64,000 nucleotides of DNA, from positions 62,001 through 126,000 of the forward strand of contig NZ_BJTV01000008.1 of assembly GCF_007176755.1 (NCBI RefSeq), written 5' to 3'. Below the pieces are notes generated by a model. It searched no databases. It was not told the origin of the DNA and saw only the letters and a program-made list of their open reading frames with translations. Below are positions 47,336 through 55,502 of this stretch, one piece after another (position 1 is the stretch's first letter; the number at the start of each line of letters is the position of its first letter). Both the position numbers and the translations under genes were made by a program. The DNA is from Streptomyces sp. 1-11 (GTDB lineage: Bacteria > Actinomycetota > Actinomycetes > Streptomycetales > Streptomycetaceae).

Positions 47336-48406
47336 ATGAAGGGCTATGTCTTCCACGGTCCCGGGCAGGCCTCCTGGCAGGACGTGCCGGACCCGGCGAT
47401 CAAGGAGCCGACCGACGTGATCGTGCGGGTCGGCGCAGTGACCATCTGCGGGACGGACCTGCACATCCTCAAGGGCGACGTGCCCGAGGTGCGCCCGGGC
47501 ACGGTGCTCGGCCACGAGGCGGTCGGCGAGGTCGTCGAGACCGGCAGCGACGTGAACACCGTGCGGCCCGGCGACCGGGTGCTGATCTCCTGCGTCACCT
47601 CCTGCGGCCGGTGCCGCTTCTGCCGGGACGGCTCCTACGGCCAGTGCCGCGGCGGCGGGGGCTGGATCCTCGGCCACCTGATCGACGGGACCCAGGCGGA
47701 GTACGTCCGCGTGCCTCACGCCGACCTGTCCGTGCACCCGCTGCCCGGCGCCGTCCGCAGCGAGGACGCCGTACTGCTGGCGGACATCTTCCCGACCTCC
47801 TACGAGGTCGGCGTCCTCAACGGGCGGGTCCGCCCCGGAGACACCGTCGTGGTCGTCGGCGCCGGCCCCATCGGCCTCGCGACGATCACCACGGCACGCC
47901 TGTTCTCGCCCGAGCGGATCATCGCCGTAGACCTGGCGCCGGCCCGGCTCGACGCGGCCAGGCGGTTCGGCGCCGACGCGGTGGCCGACGCGCGGGAGGC
48001 GCCCCGGCAACTGGTGGACGACCTGACCGACGGGCTGGGCGCGGACGTGGCGGTCGAGGCGGTCGGCGTCCCGGAGAGCTTCGAGCTGTGCACCCGCGTG
48101 GTCCGCCCGGGCGGGCACGTCGCCAACGTCGGCGTGCACGGCCGGCCCGCCACCCTGCACCTCGAGGACCTGTGGATCAGGAACGTCACCATCACCACCG
48201 GCCTGGTGGACACCCGCTCCACCCCGATGCTGCTGCGGATGGCCGTGGCCGGCCGGCTGCCGACCGGCGGACTGGTCACCCACACCTTCCCGTTGCAGCA
48301 GATGGAAGAGGCGTACGACATCTTCTCCCGGGCCGCCGAGACCGGCGCGCTCAAGGTGGTGCTCGGCGGGGAGCAGCACGCGGAACTGGCCGTCCCCGCG
48401 GCCTGA
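47336..48406 (+). CDS. Zinc-dependent alcohol dehydrogenase (MDR family)
   Basis: 356-residue medium-chain dehydrogenase. The catalytic zinc site is TICGTDLHILKG with GHEAVGEV; the four-Cys structural zinc loop is CVTSCGRCRFCRDGSYGQC. The Rossmann motif is VVGAGPIGLATI with acidic AVDLA, indicating NAD. The ATG at 47336 follows GAGGAG. Small-alcohol or isopropanol/threonine-type substrates are typical of this subgroup. Placement in the stress cluster and a palindrome upstream suggest a redox-balancing role under low oxygen (inference). Confidence 0.9.
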   Translation: MKGYVFHGPGQASWQDVPDPAIKEPTDVIVRVGAVTICGTDLHILKGDVPEVRPGTVLGHEAVGEVVETGSDVNTVRPGDRVLISCVTSCGRCRFCRDGSYGQCRGGGGWILGHLIDGTQAEYVRVPHADLSVHPLPGAVRSEDAVLLADIFPTSYEVGVLNGRVRPGDTVVVVGAGPIGLATITTARLFSPERIIAVDLAPARLDAARRFGADAVADAREAPRQLVDDLTDGLGADVAVEAVGVPESFELCTRVVRPGGHVANVGVHGRPATLHLEDLWIRNVTITTGLVDTRSTPMLLRMAVAGRLPTGGLVTHTFPLQQMEEAYDIFSRAAETGALKVVLGGEQHAELAVPAA

Positions 48407-48434
48407 GCACGAAGCGAGACGGAGGCGAGGGACC

Positions 48435-49154
48435 ATGACCGGCAGGACAAGGGCGGGCACGGCGGCGGGCCTCTCCGCGGAAGCGGTCACCACCCCCGCG
48501 GAGGCGGAGACCCGGACGGCGCTGGGCGACCTCGGCCGGCGGCTGGCCGCCCGGCGGCTGCAGCTCGGCCTGACCCGGCGGCAGGCCGCGGCCCGCGCCG
48601 GTATGGCGGCCAGCTATCTCAGGTACCTGGAGGAGCACCCCGGCGCCGCGCCGGGCACCGGCGCGCTGATGAACCTGGCCGAGGCGCTGGAGACCACCGT
48701 CAACGAACTCACCGGCGGCAGCGTCGACCTGCCGCCCGGCACCGGACGGGCCGCACACGCACCGGAGTTCAGCAGGCTGCGCCCGAGCGAGTGCCGCACC
48801 CTGCTGGCCATGCACGGCGTCGGGCGGCTCGCGGTGCCCACGGCGTCGGGCCCGCTGATCGTGCCGGTGAACTACACCGTGGTGGACGGCGCGATCGTCT
48901 TCCGGACCGCACGCGGCGCGACCCCCTCGCTGGCCGCCGGACTCCAGGTGGCGTTCGAAGTGGACCGCATCGACGAGGCGTTCAGCCAGGGCTGGAGCGT
49001 CCTGGTGCGCGGGCCCGCCCACGCGGTCACCGACCGGCACGAGCAACTCCGTCTCGCGGAGCGGGCGTACAGCCTGCCCTGGGCGGGGGGCAACCGGAGC
49101 GTGTGGGTGCGCATCGAGCCGTTCACCATCACCGGGCGCCGGATCACCGCGTGA
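48435..49154 (+). CDS. XRE helix-turn-helix fused to PNPOx-like domain
   Basis: 239-residue fusion. The N-terminal XRE-type HTH spans about 30-92 (RRLAARRLQLGLTRRQAAARAGMAASYLRYLEEHP, then ALETTVNELTGG). A split-barrel pyridoxamine-5-phosphate-oxidase-like flavin domain follows (about 108-239, CRTLLAMHGVGRLAVPTASGPLIVPVNYTV, VLVRGPAHAV). It starts 28 nt after the dehydrogenase, so the two are co-transcribed. Free-standing PNPOx-like F420/flavin proteins occur in mycobacterial DosR regulons; here the domain is tethered to DNA binding, which could make a flavin- or redox-controlled regulator. Confidence 0.85.
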   Translation: MTGRTRAGTAAGLSAEAVTTPAEAETRTALGDLGRRLAARRLQLGLTRRQAAARAGMAASYLRYLEEHPGAAPGTGALMNLAEALETTVNELTGGSVDLPPGTGRAAHAPEFSRLRPSECRTLLAMHGVGRLAVPTASGPLIVPVNYTVVDGAIVFRTARGATPSLAAGLQVAFEVDRIDEAFSQGWSVLVRGPAHAVTDRHEQLRLAERAYSLPWAGGNRSVWVRIEPFTITGRRITA

Positions 49155-49274
49155 GGCCGGCCGGCCGCGCCCCGCGACCGCGGCCGGGCGCCGGGCACGG
49201 ACGACGGAGCGACACCGCGGGGGATCGGTGCCGCTCCTGCGACCACTGTGGCCCATGCCGCGCCGATGTCCGTA

Positions 49275-49372
49275 GGTCCGATGGACCCGTACCGGGGGCC
49301 ACAGGTCCCTCACGGTCGGGTGACCGGCCGTCGTGAGGGACGCTTCGGCCGCGGGAACGGGCCACTCGGCCC
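49275..49372. promoter_or_regulatory. Three DosR-like 14-mers before CBS/Rv1733c operon
   Basis: GGTCCGATGGACCC (49275-49288), GGGCCACAGGTCCC (49296-49309) and GGGCCACTCGGCCC (49359-49372) start 21 and 63 bp apart, multiples of two helical turns. The last lies 72 bp before the ATG at 49444. A 9-bp inverted repeat (49305-49313 with 49333-49341) overlaps the middle site and could be a hairpin ending the upstream operon. No gene is seen in this 289-nt spacer. Confidence 0.6.
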
Positions 49373-49443
49373 ATGCCCCGGGCGGGGCCGCCGGCGCACG
49401 CTGAAGAAGTCCCAGGAAGGCATCCGAGCCCCCGGAGGGCGCC

Positions 49444-50145
49444 ATGGACGGCACTCCGACGGTCGTGAACGACGTGATGACCTGCCCGGTCGTCGCACTG
49501 CGCACCGGCGCCGGCTTCAAGGAGATCGCGCAGGCGATGCGGGAGTGGCAGGTGAGCGCCCTTCCGGTGCTGGACGCCGACGGCCGGGTGGTGGGCGTGG
49601 TCTCCGAGGCCGATCTGCTGCCCAAGGAGGAGTACCGCGAGGGCGACCCGGACCGGTCCGCGCAGCTGCGGCACCTCGCCGACCTCCGCAAGGCGGACGC
49701 GGTGACCGCGGCGGAACTGATGACCTCTCCGGCCGTCACCGTGCCGCCCGGGGCCACCCTCGCGCACGCGGCGCGCGTCATGGCCCGCCGCGGGGTCAAG
49801 CATCTGCCCGTCGTCGGTCCTGACGGGACCCTCAGGGGGGTCGTCAGCCGCTCCGACCTGCTGAAGGTGTTCCTGCGCGCCGACGAGGACATCGCCGAGG
49901 ACGTCGCCCGCGAGGTGGTCGTGCGGCTGTTCGGCACCCGGGAGGCGCCGGTGCGGGTCGAGGTGCGCGAGGGGGTGGTCACCCTCACCGGGCGCGTGCA
50001 CGACACCGCGCTGGTACCGCTCGCCACCCTGCTGGCGCGCTCGGTGCCCGGCGTCGTCGACGTGCGCTGCGCCCTGACCGGCCCGCGCCGCCACCCGCAC
50101 GCGGGCCCCGGTCTCGCCGAGCCGCGGCCGGCGGCCCCCGCCTGA
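49444..50145 (+). CDS. CBS-pair plus BON domain protein (paralogue)
   Basis: 233-residue homologue of the CBS-BON proteins at 45688 and 50907: CBS1 VSALPVLDADGRVVGVVSEADLLPKEE, CBS2 VKHLPVVGPDGTLRGVVSRSDLLKVFL, BON VREGVVTLTGRVHD. The C-terminus has an extra Pro/His-rich tail. It leads an operon with the Rv1733c-like gene 41 nt downstream and lies behind three 14-bp palindromes. An adenine-nucleotide-sensing role under energy stress is inferred from the Bateman fold. Confidence 0.9.
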   Translation: MDGTPTVVNDVMTCPVVALRTGAGFKEIAQAMREWQVSALPVLDADGRVVGVVSEADLLPKEEYREGDPDRSAQLRHLADLRKADAVTAAELMTSPAVTVPPGATLAHAARVMARRGVKHLPVVGPDGTLRGVVSRSDLLKVFLRADEDIAEDVAREVVVRLFGTREAPVRVEVREGVVTLTGRVHDTALVPLATLLARSVPGVVDVRCALTGPRRHPHAGPGLAEPRPAAPA

Positions 50146-50186
50146 CGGCGGCGACGGCAGGCGGAGCCGAGAGGAGGCCGTCCCCG

Positions 50187-50792
50187 ATGCCCGCGAAAGC
50201 ATCCCGACCCAACGACCGCCCCGTCCGGCTGTGGCGCTGGCGGCACAACGCGCTGCGCCGGCACAGCGACGCCGTCGAGGCCTGGATCGTGCTCGGCGTC
50301 TGGTTGCTGGTTCTCGTCGGCGGGGCCCTCGCGGGGCTGCTGGCGGCACACTCGGTGGACTCGGACCTCGCGGCACGGCGGGCCCGCGCACACCCGGTCG
50401 CCGCCGTGGTCACCGGCGTCGAGCCGGAGACGCCGTCCGCCGCGAACGGACGCGACGACGGCCGGGTGCGGGCCACCGTGCGCTGGACCGACGCCGGCGG
50501 ATCGGTGCACCGGGCCACGGCCAGGGTCCTGCCGAACGCCCTGGCGGGCACCCGGCTCACGGTGTGGGCGGACACCGCGGGCCGGGTCGTGCCTGAGCCC
50601 CTGAGCAGGACGGAGGCGGCCCTGCAGGCGGGTCTGACCGGCATCCTCGTGGGCCCGCTCGTCGGCGCGGCCTTCTGGGGCGGCGGCCGGCTGCTCCAGG
50701 CGGCGCTGCTGCGCCGGCGGCTGACCGAATGGGACGAGGAGTGGAAGCGCGTCGGCCCGGAGTGGCGCAAGTTCAGCGGGGGACGGGGGTGA
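50187..50792 (+). CDS. Rv1733c-like two-TM membrane protein
   Basis: 201-residue paralogue of the protein at 26383: the same amphipathic start (VRLWRWRHNALRRHSD), TM1 ending LLAAHSVDS, an outer domain of about 85 residues, TM2, and the tail LTEWDEEWKRVGPEWRKF. The mycobacterial family member Rv1733c belongs to the DosR regulon, which supports reading this cluster as dormancy-like. SD GAGAGGAGG. It is co-transcribed with the CBS gene. Function is unknown. Confidence 0.87.
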   Translation: MPAKASRPNDRPVRLWRWRHNALRRHSDAVEAWIVLGVWLLVLVGGALAGLLAAHSVDSDLAARRARAHPVAAVVTGVEPETPSAANGRDDGRVRATVRWTDAGGSVHRATARVLPNALAGTRLTVWADTAGRVVPEPLSRTEAALQAGLTGILVGPLVGAAFWGGGRLLQAALLRRRLTEWDEEWKRVGPEWRKFSGGRG

Positions 50793-50812
50793 GGGCGGGG
50801 GAGAGGCGCCGC

Positions 50813-50899
50813 GAAACGTGCCTGCCAGGCCGGGAAACGTGCCTGCCAGCAGGCGGGGCCCCGTCGGAGCGGCTCGGGGGCGGGGCCCCGTCGCAGCGG
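50813..50899. repeat. Two kinds of short direct repeats between convergent genes
   Basis: GAAACGTGCCTGCCAG occurs at 50813 and 50834. GGGGCCCCGTCG-type 18-mers occur at 50855 and 50882. All lie in the 114-nt gap between two convergent stress genes, where a terminator would be expected. Confidence 0.75.
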
Positions 50900-50906
50900 C
50901 CTGGTG

Positions 50907-51557
50907 TCAGCCCTCGGCCGCGGTGAGGTGGGACTCCACGCTCACCACACCCTCGACGGCCCGGACCATGCCGATCGCCAGGGGGATGCGGGCAGCGTCG
51001 GCGACCCGGCCGGTCAGGATGGCGACACCGTCCGAGACCGTGATGTGCACCGGCTCGACCGGGGCCGGGAAGAGGACGTCGACGACGTCGCGCCGGATCT
51101 CGTCGGCGAGGTCGTCGTCCGGGCGCAGGAATACCTTCAGCAGGTCCGAGCGGCTGACGACGCCCTCGAGTACTCCCTCGGCGTTCACCACGGGCAGCCG
51201 CTTGACGTGCCGCAGGGCCATGATCCGCGCCGCCTCCGCGAGCGTGGCGTCGGCGTGGACGGTGACCGCCGGGGCGCTCATCACCTCGTCCGCCGTCACC
51301 GCTCCGGCCTTGGCCAGGTCGGGCAGGCGGCGCAGCTGGGTGAGCCGGTCCGGATCGCTGTCCCGGAACTCCTCCTTGGGCAGCAGATCGGCCTCGGAGA
51401 CCAGACCGATCACCCGGCCGTCCCCCTCCAGCACGGGCAGCGCGCTGACCTTCCACTCCTCCATGCGCTCGACGATCTCCCTGAACGGTGCCCGGCGGCC
51501 GACCGCGACGACGGCCCGCGTCATCACGTCGCTCACCCGGTACGGGCTGCCTGCCAT
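50907..51557 (-). CDS. CBS-pair plus BON domain protein (third paralogue)
   Basis: 216-residue homologue with the same plan (VSALPVLEGDGRVIGLVSEADLLPKEEF; VKRLPVVNAEGVLEGVVSRSDLLKVFL; BON VSDGVAILTGRVAD). SD GAGGAGG. It is the second gene of a unit led by the cyclic-nucleotide-binding protein 38 nt upstream, under the array of palindromes at 52.1 kb. Three such genes within 6 kb indicate local duplication and divergence. Confidence 0.9.
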   Translation of the reverse strand: MAGSPYRVSDVMTRAVVAVGRRAPFREIVERMEEWKVSALPVLEGDGRVIGLVSEADLLPKEEFRDSDPDRLTQLRRLPDLAKAGAVTADEVMSAPAVTVHADATLAEAARIMALRHVKRLPVVNAEGVLEGVVSRSDLLKVFLRPDDDLADEIRRDVVDVLFPAPVEPVHITVSDGVAILTGRVADAARIPLAIGMVRAVEGVVSVESHLTAAEG

Positions 51558-51595
51558 GGTGTCCTCCTCGGGGTCCTCCCCGCCGGGCCGGGCGG

Positions 51596-52057
51596 TCACA
51601 CCAGGCCGCCGCTGCCGTAGGGGGCGTAGAGGTCGAGCAGCCGGATCCGGGACGCGTGCAGCCGCTGCGCGACCACCCGCCCCACCCAGACCGCGATCGC
51701 CCGGCCGAACTCCGGGTCCTCGGCGCACATGTCCAGGACGGTCCCGGCGTCGAACTCCCAGGCCCGCACCGGGCTCAGCGCCTCGGCGCCCAACTGCCAG
51801 ATGTGCGGCGGGAAGTGCCAGGACCAGCCCACCAGGTCGCCGTGGCCGAGCGACTCGATGACGGCGGGACGGCGGCCGGGCACCCTCAGGTCCAGGGCCA
51901 CGGTGCCGGTGCGCACGATCCAGAAGCGGTCCGCCCGCCGGCCTTCCTCGAACAGACGGGCACCGCTCGCGAACGAGACCTCGCGGGCGGCCCGCATCAG
52001 GGATTCACGGTGCTCGGCGGGCAGAGCGGCGTTCATGGTGGTGGTGGCGGAGGTCAT
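51596..52057 (-). CDS. Cyclic-nucleotide-binding (CRP-fold) protein without HTH
   Basis: 153-residue cNMP-binding beta-barrel (FASGARLFEEGRRADRFWIVRTGTVALDL, ESLGHGDLVGWSW), ending in the dimer helix with only a short tail and no DNA-binding domain. The phosphate-cassette Arg of true cAMP binders is not evident, so the ligand is uncertain. Similar stand-alone proteins occur near USP and CBS genes in actinobacteria. The ATG at 52057 is preferred to 52075 for its GGGAGCC SD. It heads an operon with CBS-BON. Confidence 0.85.
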   Translation of the reverse strand: MTSATTTMNAALPAEHRESLMRAAREVSFASGARLFEEGRRADRFWIVRTGTVALDLRVPGRRPAVIESLGHGDLVGWSWHFPPHIWQLGAEALSPVRAWEFDAGTVLDMCAEDPEFGRAIAVWVGRVVAQRLHASRIRLLDLYAPYGSGGLV

Positions 52058-52093
52058 GGCCCCGGCTCCCTTCATGGCGTCTGGTGCCAGCGT

Positions 52094-52154
52094 GGGCCTC
52101 CCGGGCCCTCGGCACCACGGGCCGCTCGGGCCCCGCCCGAGGGCCCTTCGGCCC
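52094..52154. promoter_or_regulatory. Array of three DosR-like 14-mers
   Basis: GGGCCTCCCGGGCC (52094-52107), GGGCCGCTCGGGCC (52119-52132) and GGGCCCTTCGGCCC (52141-52154) lie 37-97 bp upstream of the cNMP-binding gene, spaced 25 and 22 bp. The region on to 52400 shows no gene. Confidence 0.6.
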
Positions 52155-52418
52155 GGCCGCGGGGGCCGGGAAGGGCGCACGAGGGCGGGAAGGACGCCAT
52201 CCGCTTCTCGTGGATCCTGATTGCGCGGTGCACGGCCGCGAGCCGCTTCCCCGCGTCTCCAAGGAGTCCTTCCCGCTACCTCCAGCAGACCACGGGAAAC
52301 GCCCGTCCACCAGTAGTGTCCGGCCGCCGCTCCACTCCGGCCACCTCGGCCGCCCGTCCCCGCGGCCCGTTCCGGGGTCCGGCTCTGGACGCCGGCGGAC
52401 TCCCGGGTTAGCCTTCCT

Positions 52419-52444
52419 GTCCAGAGTTGGATTTCTAGTCCAGA
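52419..52444 (+). promoter_or_regulatory. Probable operator of the YheO-like regulator operon
   Basis: GTCCAGA is directly repeated at 52419-52425 and 52438-52444, with TTGGA between them giving alternating TCCA/TGGA elements in an AT-rich island 15-40 bp before the regulator start. Autoregulation is likely. Confidence 0.45.
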
Positions 52445-52459
52445 TGCGGGGCGGGACGG

Positions 52460-53146
52460 ATGGATCACGTGACGGACGGCGCGGTGCCGGCGCGCCGTGC
52501 CGGGGCGGCGGCGCCCGCGCCCGCCGACCCGGACGAACACCTCATCCGGGAGGCCGAGAAGATCGCCGTCGCCCTCGGGCGCATGTTCCCGGGCCTGTGC
52601 GAAGTGGTCCTGCACGACCTGCGCGACCCCCGGCACGCCATCAGGAAGATCGAGAACAATCTCTCCGGCCGCCGGACCGGGGACTCCGCGACCGAGCTGG
52701 GCCTGGCCCGGATCGCCGACCCGGACTACCCCGGCGTCATCCAGAACTACCCCAACCGGTTCCCCGACGGCCGCCCGGCGAAGAGCACCTCGATCGGCAT
52801 CAAGAACGGCGCCGGCGACTACATCGCCGCCCTCTGCCTGAACCTCGACGTCTCCGTGCTGTCACCCGTCACGCTCGCCCTGTCCAGGCTCGTCGCCACC
52901 GACACCGAGCACCGCGAACCCCCGCTGGAGACACTGCGCGACCGCAACGCCCGCGAGCTGCGCGGGGCGGTCGAGTCACTCGCCGCCGAGCGCGGCGGGA
53001 CCCCGCGTTCGCTGAGCCGGGACGCCAAGAGGGAACTCGTACGGCACCTGCACGCCGAGGGCTACTTCGACTCGCGCGACGCCGCCCAGAGCATCGCCGA
53101 CCTGCTCGGCGTCTCCCGTGCCACCGTGTACAACTACACCAGGTGA
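52460..53146 (+). CDS. YheO/DauR-like transcriptional regulator
   Basis: 228-residue protein with a PAS-like YheO domain (about 30-145, PGLCEVVLHDLRDP, STSIGIKNGAGDYIAALCLN) and a C-terminal HTH (about 185-228, DSRDAAQSIADLLGVSRATVYNYTR). DauR-type members repress D-amino-acid catabolism genes. It begins an apparent three-gene unit: the lyase starts 10 nt downstream and the dehydratase follows. Control of the unit by a hydroxy- or D-amino acid is therefore the inference. Confidence 0.88.
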   Translation: MDHVTDGAVPARRAGAAAPAPADPDEHLIREAEKIAVALGRMFPGLCEVVLHDLRDPRHAIRKIENNLSGRRTGDSATELGLARIADPDYPGVIQNYPNRFPDGRPAKSTSIGIKNGAGDYIAALCLNLDVSVLSPVTLALSRLVATDTEHREPPLETLRDRNARELRGAVESLAAERGGTPRSLSRDAKRELVRHLHAEGYFDSRDAAQSIADLLGVSRATVYNYTR

Positions 53147-53156
53147 GAGGCCGCCC

Positions 53157-54407
53157 ATGACCGCCGCGGACCGCCGTCTGCCGCACATCACCGAGCAACG
53201 GGCCGCCGCCCTCGCCGACGGGGACCCGGCGCCACCGGAGGCTCCGGCGCCCACCGCCCCGCCCGCCAGGACGCTGGCCGACCCCGACACCCCGTTCGCG
53301 GTCGTCGACGTGCACCGGGTGCGGCGCAACATCGCCCGGCTCGCCCGGCACGCCGAACGCCTCGGCGTGACCCTGCGCCCGCACGTCAAGACGGCCAAGA
53401 GCCTGGACGCCGCCGCGCTCCTGCACCCGGGCACGCCCGGCCCCGTCACCGTCTCCACCCTCGCCGAGGCCGAGGCGTTCGCCGACGGCGGCCACACCGA
53501 CATCACCTACGCCGTCGGCATCGACCCCCACAAGCTGCCCAGGGTCGTCGCGCTGCGGCGGCGCGGCGTCACCCTGCGCGTCCTGCTCGACAGCGCCGGA
53601 CAGGCGAGGGCCGTGGCCGAGGCCGCCCGGGAGGCCGGCATCACCCTCCCCGCCCAGGTGGAGATCGACTGCGACGGCCACCGCGGCGGCCTACGTCCCG
53701 ACGCCCCGGAACTGGCCGGCATCGGCCGCGTCCTGCACGACGCGGGCTGCCTCGACGGGGTGCTGACCCACGCGGGCGAGTCCTACTTCGCCCACACCCC
53801 CGAGGAACGGCGCCTGGCCGCCGAGCGGGAGCGCGACGCCGCCGTCGCGGCGGCCGGCCGGCTGCGCGCCGCCGGCCTGCCCGTGCCCGTCGTCAGCGTC
53901 GGCTCCACTCCCACCGCCCACGCCGCCGAGGACCTCACAGGCGTCACCGAACTGCGCGCCGGGAACTACGTCTTCTTCGACCTCGTCATGGCCGGCCTCG
54001 GCGTCTGCGAACTGGACGACCTCGCCCTGTCGGTCGTCGTCACCGTCATCGGCCACCGCCCCGAGTACGGCTGGATCATCACCGACGGCGGCTGGATGGC
54101 CATGTCCCGGGACCGCGGCACCTCCGCACAGCCCCAGGACCAGGGCTACGGCCTGGTCGCCGGCCTCGACGGACGGCTGGTCCCCGGGCTCGTCATGACC
54201 GCCGCGAGCCAGGAGCACGGCACCCTCACCGCCCGCGACGGCGCCCCCCTGCCCGACCTGCCCATCGGCACCCGCCTGCGCGTCCTGCCCAACCACGCCT
54301 GCGCCACCGCCGCCCAGCACTGCGGCTACCACGTCGTCGACGGCAGCCGGCCCGCCGGTCCCGCGCCCGGGATCCAGGCCGTCTGGAACCGCGTCACCGG
54401 CTGGTGA
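53157..54407 (+). CDS. D-threonine aldolase / D-serine dehydratase-like PLP enzyme
   Basis: 416-residue fold-III PLP enzyme with an alanine-racemase-like N-terminal barrel. The PLP lysine lies in LRPHVKTAKS, with DCDGHRGG and THAGESY along the barrel. The C-terminal domain holds the metal site His-x-Cys in LPNHACATAAQHC, diagnostic of eukaryotic-type D-serine dehydratase and D-threonine aldolase. It probably eliminates or cleaves a D-3-hydroxyamino acid. It lies 10 nt after the DauR-like regulator and 65 nt before an L-threonine/serine dehydratase-like gene. Confidence 0.87.
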   Translation: MTAADRRLPHITEQRAAALADGDPAPPEAPAPTAPPARTLADPDTPFAVVDVHRVRRNIARLARHAERLGVTLRPHVKTAKSLDAAALLHPGTPGPVTVSTLAEAEAFADGGHTDITYAVGIDPHKLPRVVALRRRGVTLRVLLDSAGQARAVAEAAREAGITLPAQVEIDCDGHRGGLRPDAPELAGIGRVLHDAGCLDGVLTHAGESYFAHTPEERRLAAERERDAAVAAAGRLRAAGLPVPVVSVGSTPTAHAAEDLTGVTELRAGNYVFFDLVMAGLGVCELDDLALSVVVTVIGHRPEYGWIITDGGWMAMSRDRGTSAQPQDQGYGLVAGLDGRLVPGLVMTAASQEHGTLTARDGAPLPDLPIGTRLRVLPNHACATAAQHCGYHVVDGSRPAGPAPGIQAVWNRVTGW

Positions 54408-54472
54408 CCCGCACCCCGCCGGCCCGCTGACCGGCGACCCGCCGCCCCGCCCCTACCGTGTAAGGACCCCGC

Positions 54473-55441
54473 ATGGCCGACGCATCGCCCGTAACGTTCG
54501 ACGACGTCCAGGAGGCCGCCGCACGCCTCCAGGGCATCGCCCACCGCACCCCCGTGCTCACCTCCCGCACGCTGAACTCGGCCGTCGGCGCCGAGGTGTT
54601 CGTCAAGTGCGAGAACTTCCAGCGGGTCGGCGCCTTCAAGTTCCGCGGCGCCTACAACGCCGCCGCCCGGCTCTCGCCCGGGCAACTGGCCAAGGGCATC
54701 GCCGCCTACTCCTCGGGCAACCACGCCCAGGCCACCGCGCTGGCCGCCCGCGAGCTGGGGACCACCGCCGTCATCCTGATGCCCGAGGACGCCCCCCGCT
54801 CCAAACTGGCGGCCACCGCCGGATACGGCGCCGAGGTCGTCACCTACGACCGCTACACCCAGGACCGCACCGCCCTCGGCGAGGCCCTGGCCGAGGACCG
54901 GGGCCTGGCCCTGATCCCGCCCTACGACCACCCGCACGTCATCGCCGGCCAGGGCACCGCGGCGCTCGAACTCCTCCAGGACACCGGGGCGCTCGACGCG
55001 CTCGTGGTGCCGGTCGGCGGCGGCGGCCTCATCGCGGGCAGCGCCACCGCGGCCAAGGCCCTGCACCCCGGCATCCGCGTGATCGGCGTGGAGCCCGAAG
55101 CGGGCGACGACACCAGGCTCTCCCTGGCCGGCGGCGCGCGCGTCACCATCCCCGTGCCCCGCACCATCGCCGACGGCCAGGCCCTGGCCACGCCCGGCGA
55201 GATCACCTTCCCCATCAACCAGCGCCTGGTCGACGCCGTCGCCGTGGTCAGCGACGAGGAGATCGTCCACGCCATGCGGTTCGCCTTCGAGCGCCTGAAG
55301 ATCGTCCTCGAACCGAGCGGCGCGAGCGCCCTCGCGGCCCTGATGGCCGGGCGCGTCGACGACCCGCCGCGGCGGATCGGCGTCATCGCCTCCGGCGGCA
55401 ACATCGACACCGAGCGGTTCACCGGGCTCATCGCCCGCTGA
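54473..55441 (+). CDS. Threonine/serine dehydratase (or serine racemase-like) PLP enzyme
   Basis: 322-residue fold-II PLP enzyme without a regulatory ACT domain, i.e. catabolic type. PLP Lys56 lies in GAFKFRGAYNA, substrate loop SSGNHAQ, phosphate cup GGGGLIAG, and a C-terminal SGASALAAL. It deaminates L-threonine or L-serine to 2-oxo acids; short members can also racemise serine. Paired with the D-specific enzyme upstream, the operon could degrade both enantiomers, and a released 2-aminoacrylate would suit RidA proteins. Confidence 0.9.
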   Translation: MADASPVTFDDVQEAAARLQGIAHRTPVLTSRTLNSAVGAEVFVKCENFQRVGAFKFRGAYNAAARLSPGQLAKGIAAYSSGNHAQATALAARELGTTAVILMPEDAPRSKLAATAGYGAEVVTYDRYTQDRTALGEALAEDRGLALIPPYDHPHVIAGQGTAALELLQDTGALDALVVPVGGGGLIAGSATAAKALHPGIRVIGVEPEAGDDTRLSLAGGARVTIPVPRTIADGQALATPGEITFPINQRLVDAVAVVSDEEIVHAMRFAFERLKIVLEPSGASALAALMAGRVDDPPRRIGVIASGGNIDTERFTGLIAR

Positions 55442-55502
55442 CCCTGTGACTTCTCCCACCCGCTCTTGCCCCGGCGGCCCGGGCCTACCTACGTTCGGAC
55501 AC

